Below are positions 8,837 through 16,182 of a DNA stretch of 64,000 nucleotides, one piece after another. The notes under the pieces were generated by a model. That model had not been told where the DNA came from, searched no databases, and was given only the letters and a program-made list of their open reading frames with translations. This DNA comes from an uncultured Pelagibacteraceae bacterium (lineage in GTDB: Bacteria > Pseudomonadota > Alphaproteobacteria > Pelagibacterales > Pelagibacteraceae). Positions within the stretch are counted from its first letter, which is position 1. Every line of letters begins with the position of its first letter. Location: NCBI GenBank assembly GCA_902599335.1, contig CACKFA010000002.1, forward strand, positions 62,001-126,000. Reading direction: 5' to 3'. Made by a program: the position numbers and the translations under genes.

Positions 8837-10522
8837 TTAGGAATTTTTAAGACCCTCAATTACTTTAATATTGATTTTTTCTCTCATATCGTCTTCGGTG
8901 TTATCAAAAGTTAATACGTTGTTCCAAAAATATCTTGCTTGAATTTTTCGATTTAATTTCCATAAAATGTCTCCATAATGATCATTCACGATCGGGTCAT
9001 CTGGCATTAATTCTACAGCTCTTTTTAGATACTTTTCTGCTTCTACATAGTCCTCTATTAAAAAATAAGCCCATCCAATTGAATCAATAATATATGGATC
9101 ATTGCTTTTTAAATCATATGCTGTTTTCAACATATCCATTGCTTCATTAATTTTATAATCACGTTCTAACCAAGAGTAAGCAAGGTAATTCAAAATATAT
9201 GCATCACTAGGATCAATTTTAAGTGCGTGTAATAAATCTTCATCTGACTTTTCATAATTACCCATTCTTTCATAGCTACCACCTCTACGATACAATACAT
9301 CTGATTTAATTAGTGAATTGTCATCCAGTGTTAAAATAATTTCTGTATAACGATCTATTGCCTTTTCATAATTTTTAGAATTTTTATAAAAATTAGCTAA
9401 ATCAAAAATCATTTTTATATTTGGATTTTCAATTTTATTAAATTTTGAATCTATATATTTAATTCCATTTTCATAATCCTGCTCTTGAATTATTATTTGA
9501 GCTTCTTTTTTTAATCTAAACCAATAATAAAATTCATCTTCTTTTTTAAAGTTTTTTAAGATTCTTTGTACTTTATCAAATTCATCATTAAGATAAAAAT
9601 TTTCTGCAACCAATGACAGATTAAATTCAAACTTAGGATTTAAATAGTTTGACAAATTTAAATAAAAATTCGATTTTTCAAAATTATCTTGAGAAGAATA
9701 AAGATTAGAGATTAAAAATAAAAACTCACTTACAAGATCATTATGATCTTTGCATGAAAAAATTTTTCCAAAATCATCGAATTTTTCTTTGTCTACCCAA
9801 CTTTTACTTTGTGAAAGTAAAAGTGTTGAATTTATATAATCAATTTGCTCAACAACTAATCTTGCTTCATTTAATTTATCATTGTCAATTAAATGATTAA
9901 GATAAAAGAAAATGTATCTTGAATAATCACCTTGTTGATTATTTATTAAATTAAGAAAAAATGATGAGGTTCTTTTATCTTCAATATAACATCTTTGGAA
10001 TGTTTCAGCTATAAGAGACAGATTCCCAAAATTTTTTTTGTTGTCTAATATTTTTTTATTTTTAAATGTATAAATGTACTGTTTTAAAGTTTCAAATATA
10101 ACTAGGTTTATCCTATCTTCATCTTGAAATTTTAAACTTTTTGTTAAATATTCGTCAGCCTTTTTAAAATTATTTTTTTTTAAACTATCAATTATTAAAA
10201 TTATATAAGCATCATAAAAATCTGAATTAGATTTGTTTGCATTATTATTTAATACATTAATTGCTTGAGGCACTTTGTTATCTAAAACTAAAGAGTTAAC
10301 ATATCTTTTTAAATAACTGTCATGTTTATTAATTAATACTTTGGTTAAGTTAAAAAATTTTAAAGCTTCAGAATTATCTCGATTTTCAAATGCAACAATT
10401 CCAGAAAAATAATTTGACAAATTTCTTGAGTTGAAATCATTAAAAGTAGCACTTTTAGAATACAAAGGTGTCTGATAAGATATAAATATTAATAGTACTA
10501 ATTTTAAAAATTTTAGGAACAT
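8837..10522 (-). CDS. exported tetratricopeptide-repeat protein
   Basis: A 561-residue protein with an N-terminal signal sequence (KFLKLVLLIFISYQTPLYS) followed by helical repeats. The clearest TPR units are in the C-terminal third: SDVLYRRGGSYERMGNYEKS, DAYILNYLAYSWLERD, DPYIIDSIGWAYFLIEDY and DPIVNDHYGDILWKLNR. The last units resemble the TPR block of alphaproteobacterial periplasmic or outer-membrane-associated TPR proteins usually annotated only by repeat. Probably a protein-protein scaffold outside the cytoplasm; no catalytic motif seen. ispE follows immediately, so they are likely co-transcribed. Confidence 0.85.
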   Translation of the reverse strand: MFLKFLKLVLLIFISYQTPLYSKSATFNDFNSRNLSNYFSGIVAFENRDNSEALKFFNLTKVLINKHDSYLKRYVNSLVLDNKVPQAINVLNNNANKSNSDFYDAYIILIIDSLKKNNFKKADEYLTKSLKFQDEDRINLVIFETLKQYIYTFKNKKILDNKKNFGNLSLIAETFQRCYIEDKRTSSFFLNLINNQQGDYSRYIFFYLNHLIDNDKLNEARLVVEQIDYINSTLLLSQSKSWVDKEKFDDFGKIFSCKDHNDLVSEFLFLISNLYSSQDNFEKSNFYLNLSNYLNPKFEFNLSLVAENFYLNDEFDKVQRILKNFKKEDEFYYWFRLKKEAQIIIQEQDYENGIKYIDSKFNKIENPNIKMIFDLANFYKNSKNYEKAIDRYTEIILTLDDNSLIKSDVLYRRGGSYERMGNYEKSDEDLLHALKIDPSDAYILNYLAYSWLERDYKINEAMDMLKTAYDLKSNDPYIIDSIGWAYFLIEDYVEAEKYLKRAVELMPDDPIVNDHYGDILWKLNRKIQARYFWNNVLTFDNTEDDMREKINIKVIEGLKNS

Positions 10523-10533
10523 GAAACCATACT

Positions 10534-11253
10534 ATGACTAAAAAAGTGATAAATCAAAATACCAAATTAAACCAAGAACTAATTAATGCTATTCAGCCAA
10601 AATTTATATTCGCAGATAAGCCAATAAATAGATTTAATATTTTAGAAACGGACAATGACACCCTGCAAACTAATAAAAAAGAATTACTAAAAAATTTACA
10701 AGATCAAATAAATTCAATTGAAAATTGTAAATTGAAAAAAAATTCAAACAAAATTATTTTAGGTGAGGGAAATATAAATAGCCCTTTAATGTTAATTGGA
10801 GAGGCTCCTGGGGCTGAAGAAGAAAAGTTGGGTGTCCCATTTAGAGGTGAAGTTGGCGAACTTCTTAACAAAATGCTTATAGCCATCAATATTAAGAGGC
10901 AAAATATTTATACAAGTTATGCAATCAATTTTAGACCACCTGATGATAGAAAACCAACCTCAAATGAAATTAAAAGATACTCAGTATTTTTGAAGGAGCA
11001 TATATCAATTATAAACCCAAAGATTATCGTTTTAATGGGAAGTTCAGCAATGGAGGCTGTAACAGGAATGAGTGAAAAAATAACTGCTGAAAGAGGACAT
11101 TGGAAGGAAGTGATTTTAAAAAACAAAACATTCCCTTTAATGATAACTTTTAATCCATCTTATTTAATCCGTTTTCCAGAAAATAAAAAATACTCATGGG
11201 AAGATTTAAAGAAAATTAGAGACAAGATTAAAGACCTGAAGTTAAAAATTTGA
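10534..11253 (+). CDS. uracil-DNA glycosylase, family 4-like, without Fe-S cysteines
   Basis: Removes uracil from DNA in base-excision repair, judged by family. Motif 1 GEAPGAEEEKLGVPFRGEVG begins at residue 89. NFRPPDDRKPTSNEI and IIVLMGSSAMEAV follow. The second active-site motif, usually HPxYLLR, reads NPSYLIRFP here, with Asn in place of His. Family-4 enzymes usually bind a 4Fe-4S cluster with four cysteines, but this protein contains a single Cys (65). It is therefore either a cluster-free variant or has altered activity. A poorly conserved N-terminal extension of about 60 residues is present. rnhB overlaps its stop by one base. Confidence 0.85.
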   Translation: MTKKVINQNTKLNQELINAIQPKFIFADKPINRFNILETDNDTLQTNKKELLKNLQDQINSIENCKLKKNSNKIILGEGNINSPLMLIGEAPGAEEEKLGVPFRGEVGELLNKMLIAINIKRQNIYTSYAINFRPPDDRKPTSNEIKRYSVFLKEHISIINPKIIVLMGSSAMEAVTGMSEKITAERGHWKEVILKNKTFPLMITFNPSYLIRFPENKKYSWEDLKKIRDKIKDLKLKI

Positions 11254-11813
11254 TGAAGATAATTGCAGGGGTTGACGAAGTTGGTAGAGGAAGTTTAATT
11301 GGGCCTGTTTATGCTTCAGCAGTAATTTTAAAAAAATCAATTAATCAAAAGTTGTTAAAAGATTCAAAATCATTAAGTAAAAAAGAGAGAGAGCATCTAT
11401 GTACATATATAAAAAAAAATTCTACTTGGTCCATAGGCAAAGCTTCTGTCAAAGAAATAGAAAAGCTAAATATACTTCAAGCAAGTTTGCTGGCTATGAA
11501 AAGAGCCATCAAAAAACTTAAGAGAAAACCAACACACATTCTGATAGATGGAAACAAAACCCCAGAGTTAGAAAATTATAATTTAAAATCAGTTATTAAA
11601 GGAGATAAAAAAATCCCCTCTATTTCGGCAGCTTCTATAATTGCAAAAGTATCAAGAGATAAATTTATAACCACTTTGTCAAAAAAAAATAAAGGTTATG
11701 ATTGGGATAAAAACTTTGGGTACGGAACAAAACATCACTTAAAAGCTTTGAAAAAATTAGGTATTACTAAACATCATAGAAAAACTTTTTCACCTATATC
11801 TAAAATAAATTAA
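11253..11813 (+). CDS. rnhB: ribonuclease HII
   Basis: Degrades the RNA strand of RNA/DNA hybrids and nicks at single ribonucleotides in DNA. The motif GVDEVGRGSLIGPVYA at the N-terminus carries the catalytic Asp-Glu pair. ILIDGNKTP supplies the third Asp, and SISAASIIAKVSRD is the conserved helix. GYGTKHHLKALKKLG matches the C-terminal signature. I chose the ATG at 11253 (186 residues); it overlaps the glycosylase stop as TGATG. A TTG codon just upstream is possible but less likely. Confidence 0.96.
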   Translation: MKIIAGVDEVGRGSLIGPVYASAVILKKSINQKLLKDSKSLSKKEREHLCTYIKKNSTWSIGKASVKEIEKLNILQASLLAMKRAIKKLKRKPTHILIDGNKTPELENYNLKSVIKGDKKIPSISAASIIAKVSRDKFITTLSKKNKGYDWDKNFGYGTKHHLKALKKLGITKHHRKTFSPISKIN

Positions 11814-11852
11814 CACTACATCTAGTTACCTTGTAATTTAGAAACACTAATC

Positions 11853-11905
11853 GAATCCAAATTTTTCAATCTCAGGTTGACCGAAGAATCCATTTGGAGT
11901 CTAAT
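11853..11905 (+). promoter_or_regulatory. ccrM promoter with three GANTC methylation sites
   Basis: The 104-base gap before ccrM holds a good sigma-70-like promoter: TTGACC (11877-11882), a 17-base spacer, and TCTAAT (11900-11905). GANTC sites, the expected target of CcrM, lie at 11853-11857, 11886-11890 and 11897-11901. The last two form a near-palindrome GAATCC-ATTT-GGAGTC spanning the spacer and the -10 element. In Caulobacter the ccrM leader also carries GANTC sites that control its own transcription. Autoregulation here is inferred, not shown. Confidence 0.7.
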
Positions 11906-11917
11906 TAATATTTACAA

Positions 11918-12988
11918 ATGAAAACTGATTTCAAAAATAAAATAATTAATGGAGATAGTCTCGAAGAATTAAAAAAAATTCCACGTGAAACTTTTGATTT
12001 AATTTTTGCTGACCCTCCTTACAACTTACAATTAAAAAGTGAATTAACAAGACCGGATAGATCAAAGGTTAGTGCAGTGAATGATAAGTGGGATCAATTT
12101 GAAAATTTTAAAAAATATGATGATTTCACTTATGAATGGCTTAGTGAATGTAAAAGAATTTTAAGAAAAGATGGGGCTATTTGGGTTATAGGAAGCTACC
12201 ATAATATTTTTAGAGTTGGCACAGCAATACAAAATTTAGGTTTCTGGATTTTAAACGATGTTATTTGGAATAAAAATAATCCAATGCCAAACTTTAGAGG
12301 GACACGTTTTACTAACGCTCATGAGACTTTAATATGGGCTTCTAAAAGTGAGAAATCAAAATACACATTTAATTATCAATCTTTAAAATGTTTAAATGAT
12401 GATCTTCAAATGAGATCTAATTGGGATCTTCCAATATGCAATGGTTCTGAAAGACTTAAAAAGGATGGAAAAAAAATTCATTCTACACAAAAACCAGAAG
12501 CGCTATTACATAGAATTTTACTAGCTACATCTAATAAAAATGACCTGATACTTGATCCTTTTTTAGGATCAGGAACAACAGCTACAGTAGCAAAAAAACT
12601 AGGGAGAAATTATTTTGGAATAGAAAAAGAAAAAAATTATTTTAAAGCTGCTGAGCAACGCATAAAAACTACAAAACCTATTGAGGACGATTTATTAGAT
12701 ACGCTAAAAAATAATAGATCAAAACCAAGAATTCCTTTTGGTTCATTAGTTGAGCTTGGAATAATTAAACCTGGAACTAATATTTTTGATAATAAGAAAA
12801 AAATAACAGCCAGAATTATGGCTGATGGTAGTATAAAACATAATCAAGCAGAGGGTTCTATACACAAAGTTGCGGCTACTATTTTAGGAGCAGAAAGTTG
12901 CAACGGATGGACTTTTTGGCACTGTGATATAAATGGGCGAACTTATCCTATTGATTATCTAAGACAAAGATTAATTTCTAAAAGTTAA
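11918..12988 (+). CDS. ccrM: CcrM-type adenine-N6 DNA methyltransferase (predicted target GANTC)
   Basis: Beta-class N6-adenine methyltransferase: the catalytic motif DPPYNLQL (DPPY at residues 32-35) precedes the AdoMet motif DPFLGSGTTATVAKKLGR. The C-terminal ~90 residues (RIPFGSLVELGIIKPGT onward) match the RAMA-like extension characteristic of CcrM. 356 residues, the usual length. It has no neighbouring restriction endonuclease, consistent with an orphan, cell-cycle-type methyltransferase. The start lies about a dozen bases downstream of the promoter -10, so the leader would be very short. The 3' end overlaps a convergent gene by 4 bases. Confidence 0.95.
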   Translation: MKTDFKNKIINGDSLEELKKIPRETFDLIFADPPYNLQLKSELTRPDRSKVSAVNDKWDQFENFKKYDDFTYEWLSECKRILRKDGAIWVIGSYHNIFRVGTAIQNLGFWILNDVIWNKNNPMPNFRGTRFTNAHETLIWASKSEKSKYTFNYQSLKCLNDDLQMRSNWDLPICNGSERLKKDGKKIHSTQKPEALLHRILLATSNKNDLILDPFLGSGTTATVAKKLGRNYFGIEKEKNYFKAAEQRIKTTKPIEDDLLDTLKNNRSKPRIPFGSLVELGIIKPGTNIFDNKKKITARIMADGSIKHNQAEGSIHKVAATILGAESCNGWTFWHCDINGRTYPIDYLRQRLISKS

Positions 12989-14127
12989 CTTTTATAAATT
13001 TTACCCAAATAACTTTCTAAAAATTTTTTATTTTTAGTTAAAAGTTTTAAAAAAATATTTCTAAATATGATCATAATTGGATTTGATAAATGGAAGGCAA
13101 ATTGATTGAAATTAGATCTACTGTTAATCATTTTTACTCTCTTTAATCTGATATCATAAAAATTATTATTATTTATTAAACATTCATATAATTCATTAGC
13201 ACCCTCAATTGATTGAGAAGCTCCCTGCGCAAATGAAGGTGAAAAAGAAAAAAATGCATCTCCTACAAGGAATATATTTTTTGGAGGATTATATAAGTTT
13301 TTACTTACAAATATTGGAAATAATTTAATATTTTGAAGACTTTCCAAAAAACTTTGAGAAACTTTTTGAGATAATTTAAATTTAATATTTTTTATAAAAG
13401 AACTCTCGGTAAAAAGATTATAGTTCTCTTGCTCATTTGAATTTAATTTATGTTTTAAAATGCCAATAAAATTTAATTTTTTATCATTATTAATTGGATA
13501 AACAACATAATGAAAATTTGGTCCTAAAAACAAAGAAATATTTTCTTCATTTATATTTTGAAAATTTTCTCTAGATATAGTGCCCCTAATAGCAATCGTA
13601 TCATTGTAAATTGGTTTTGATTTATTGGCTGAAATTAATAACTTCCCTTTAGAAAACACACCGTCTGAAATAATTAAGTAATCACAAGTTATATTATTTT
13701 TATCAAATGTTAATTTTATTGAATCTTTATCGTAAACAATCTGTTCAATATTGTGGTTATATTTAATCATATCTTCGTTTATTTGTTTTTTTAAAAATTG
13801 AAGCAATTTTGATCTTTTCAATGTTGTGTATTTACAATCTTCAGAATTAAATTTTGAAATGTCTAAATCACAAATTTTTTTTGAATTTTTAATTTCATAA
13901 AAATCAATTTTTTTTGGATTAAATTTTTCTTCTTCAGTGAAAGAAGTGAAGCCTATTTTATTTAAAAGCTTTACACTATTTACCGACAACTGAATTCCAT
14001 ATCCTTCTTCCATTTCTATTGAATTCCTTTTTTCATAAATCGTAACCTGATAATCCTTATGATCTTTGAATAAATTGGCAATATACAAACCAGAAATTCC
14101 AGCACCAATTATTGCAATTTTTTTCAT
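12985..14127 (-). CDS. FAD-dependent monooxygenase (UbiH/aromatic hydroxylase fold)
   Basis: 380-residue flavoprotein of the PHBH-type group A monooxygenases. The N-terminal Rossmann motif GAGISGLYIANLF binds FAD, an internal DYLIISDGVFSKGK resembles the DG motif, and the GD motif is in IFLVGDAFFSFSPSFAQGAS. Substrate cannot be read from sequence; ubiquinone-ring hydroxylation or an aromatic acid are both possible. The gene start overlaps the mutY stop by ATGA, so the two are co-transcribed. The residues are strongly Lys/Asn-rich, like the genome generally. Confidence 0.8.
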   Translation of the reverse strand: MKKIAIIGAGISGLYIANLFKDHKDYQVTIYEKRNSIEMEEGYGIQLSVNSVKLLNKIGFTSFTEEEKFNPKKIDFYEIKNSKKICDLDISKFNSEDCKYTTLKRSKLLQFLKKQINEDMIKYNHNIEQIVYDKDSIKLTFDKNNITCDYLIISDGVFSKGKLLISANKSKPIYNDTIAIRGTISRENFQNINEENISLFLGPNFHYVVYPINNDKKLNFIGILKHKLNSNEQENYNLFTESSFIKNIKFKLSQKVSQSFLESLQNIKLFPIFVSKNLYNPPKNIFLVGDAFFSFSPSFAQGASQSIEGANELYECLINNNNFYDIRLKRVKMINSRSNFNQFAFHLSNPIMIIFRNIFLKLLTKNKKFLESYLGKIYKS

Positions 14128-15110
14128 TTATGACTTTCTAAAAATTTAACTATCTTTTTTGTAAATGTTGGCAGTGTATAATTTTGAAGCTTTGTTGGAT
14201 CAATCCAATAATTATTTTTATTTAAATTATATTTATTTTTAAATTCAATTTTAATATTCATACTCATATTAGACATTTTAAAATTCAAATCTTTATCAAA
14301 ATTTTTAGGATTATTTACTTCCTCCATCGGGAAGATATTAAAATTTTTCAAAAAGTTAAATTTATTATTTTTGATTAATAAATATTGATTATTTTTTTTA
14401 TAAACATTTAGCTTGTAAAAAGTTTCCTTATCTTTTTTTTTAAATTTTACTAAATCAAAATTTTTATTTTTAAATGATTTGCATTTTTTTACTAATGGAC
14501 AGTTCTTACAATTAGGACTAACAGGTTTACAAATTAGTGCTCCTAATTCCATTAAAGCTTGAGCATAATCACTAGACCTTTTGATAGATGTTCCAAAAAT
14601 TTTTTTCTTCTCGTGTAAATTTTCTTTTTTTATTTGATCTTGTTTTTTTAAAAATAAGTATCTCTTTAGTACTCTTTCAATATTACCATCTAGAGGAATT
14701 ATTGGTTCATTGAATGCAATTGCAGAAATTGCACTTGCCGTATAATCTCCAATTCCTGGAAGAGACTTTAAATCTACAAAATTTCTAGGTATTTTTTTAT
14801 TAAATTTTTTAACAATTATTTGAGCTGTTTTTTTTAAATTTCTTACTCTTGAATAGTATCCAAGACCCTCCCAAAGTTTAATTAATTTTCTATCATCATA
14901 TTTAGATAATTTTTCTATTGTGGGAATATTTTTTATAAATCTGTTAAAGTAAGGTATTACGGTTGCAACCTGGGTTTGCTGCAACATAAATTCACTTATT
15001 AAAGTGTAGTATTGCTTTTTTGTTTGAGAAACATTCTTTCTCCAAGGTAAAGATCTTTTATTTAAATCATACCAATTAAGAATTTTATTTGTTATTATTG
15101 GATCTTTCAT
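14124..15110 (-). CDS. mutY: A/G-specific adenine DNA glycosylase
   Basis: Removes adenine mispaired with 8-oxoguanine. The N-terminal LNWYDLNKRSLPWRKN is typical, as is the HhH-GPD block LPGIGDYTASAISAIAFNEP with the catalytic Asp in PLDGNIERVLKR. The four Fe-S cysteines occur as CKPVSPNCKNCPLVKKC (spacing 6, 2, 5). I chose the ATG at 15110 (328 residues); a longer frame to 15155 adds 15 non-family residues and would run into the divergent gene. The start codon touches the divergent start codon of the DciA-like gene in a shared CATATG. Confidence 0.94.
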   Translation of the reverse strand: MKDPIITNKILNWYDLNKRSLPWRKNVSQTKKQYYTLISEFMLQQTQVATVIPYFNRFIKNIPTIEKLSKYDDRKLIKLWEGLGYYSRVRNLKKTAQIIVKKFNKKIPRNFVDLKSLPGIGDYTASAISAIAFNEPIIPLDGNIERVLKRYLFLKKQDQIKKENLHEKKKIFGTSIKRSSDYAQALMELGALICKPVSPNCKNCPLVKKCKSFKNKNFDLVKFKKKDKETFYKLNVYKKNNQYLLIKNNKFNFLKNFNIFPMEEVNNPKNFDKDLNFKMSNMSMNIKIEFKNKYNLNKNNYWIDPTKLQNYTLPTFTKKIVKFLESHK

Positions 15111-15599
15111 ATGCAATCTAAAAATAATACTAAGCAGAGAAACGCTAGCATTCAAGGATTAAGATCTTTCAAAGACACTTTGCCAAAAAATGTTAAAAAA
15201 ATAATAAATAAAAAAGGTCATGTATATTCGGAAACGCTGAGTAATTGGAAATATTTAGTTGGAAACGAATTATTCAAAATTTGCTATCCAAAAACATTTA
15301 AAAATTCAAATAAATTTGGTGTTAGTACCTTAGTGGTTATGGTCAAGCGAGGACATGAAGTTGACGTAGAATATTCTAAAAAAGATATTTTAAATAAAAT
15401 GAATAATTTTTTTGGATATTCTGTTGTTGAAAAGCTTAAATTCATAAGTTTTGATGACGAACATGAAATGACGGGCTCAGGTGAAATAAAAGTTAAAAAT
15501 GTGGCAATTAGTAAATATCAAGATAAAATTAAAGGTGTTAAAAACGAAAAGATTAAAAAATCATTAACAGAGTTAACCAAGGTTTTTAGAGAGAAATGA
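15111..15599 (+). CDS. DUF721 / DciA-like protein (candidate replicative-helicase loader)
   Basis: 162-residue protein with the DUF721-type N-terminal fold (residues 35-115: WKYLVGNELFKICYPKTF then LVVMVKRGHEVDVEYSKKDI and MNNFFGYSVVEKLKFI). Proteins of this family include DciA, the ancestral loader of DnaB in bacteria lacking DnaC. Its place between mutY and a DsbA-like gene is the usual alphaproteobacterial context. The stop overlaps the dsbA start as ATGA. Function in this organism is inferred from the family; the C-terminal third is Lys-rich and not conserved. Confidence 0.8.
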   Translation: MQSKNNTKQRNASIQGLRSFKDTLPKNVKKIINKKGHVYSETLSNWKYLVGNELFKICYPKTFKNSNKFGVSTLVVMVKRGHEVDVEYSKKDILNKMNNFFGYSVVEKLKFISFDDEHEMTGSGEIKVKNVAISKYQDKIKGVKNEKIKKSLTELTKVFREK

Positions 15600-16174
15600 A
15601 AAAAATTATATTCTTAATATTAATATTTTTTACTACAGTTTTAAATGTACAATCTGAGGAAATTAAAAGGATAACTGTTGGTAACGAAGATGCAAAAATA
15701 ACTATTATAGCTTTTGAGTCATTAACTTGTAGTCATTGTGCTAATTTTCATAAAAATGTTTACCCTCAATTAAAAGAAGAATTTCTTGATAAAGGAATTG
15801 CCAAAATTGAATTTAGACATTTCCCTTTAGACATAGCTGCTTTTAATGCGTCAAAAGTTTCTCAATGTAAGAATGACGGAAATACTGATATCCTTGAAAG
15901 TTTATACGCTAATCAACAAAAATGGGTTAAAGGAAGTTCAATAGAGGAAGCAAATGAAAACTTACAAAAATTTTTAAAAAATGAAGGATTTACAATTGAT
16001 TTTGATTCATGTGTAAACAATAAAGAAATTGAGGATTTTGTATTAAATGACCGAATCGATGGAGCAAAGAACTTTAAAGTAAACGCAACTCCTACGATAA
16101 TAATCAACAATAAAAAATTTGAAAAACCCTTAAGTTATAAAAATTTAAAAAAAGCACTAGAAAAACTGATATAA
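15596..16174 (+). CDS. DsbA-family thiol:disulfide oxidoreductase
   Basis: 192-residue exported thioredoxin-fold protein. The N-terminal signal sequence spans about residues 1-20 (KKIIFLILIFFTTVLNVQS). The active-site CSHC lies at residues 45-48 in FESLTCSHCANFH. The cis-proline region is in NATPTIIINNKKFE. An internal helical insertion of the DsbA/thioredoxin_4 type is present. It probably forms or isomerises disulfides in the periplasm, for instance in c-type cytochromes or the CuA subunit. It is ATGA-coupled to the DciA-like gene and followed nine bases later by smc. Confidence 0.92.
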   Translation: MKKIIFLILIFFTTVLNVQSEEIKRITVGNEDAKITIIAFESLTCSHCANFHKNVYPQLKEEFLDKGIAKIEFRHFPLDIAAFNASKVSQCKNDGNTDILESLYANQQKWVKGSSIEEANENLQKFLKNEGFTIDFDSCVNNKEIEDFVLNDRIDGAKNFKVNATPTIIINNKKFEKPLSYKNLKKALEKLI

Positions 16175-16182
16175 GTTAGTGC

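Noticed and set aside
15111-15155. longer mutY start at 15155
   Set aside because: Adds 15 non-family residues and overlaps the divergent DciA-like gene; the start at 15110 gives the standard MutY N-terminus.
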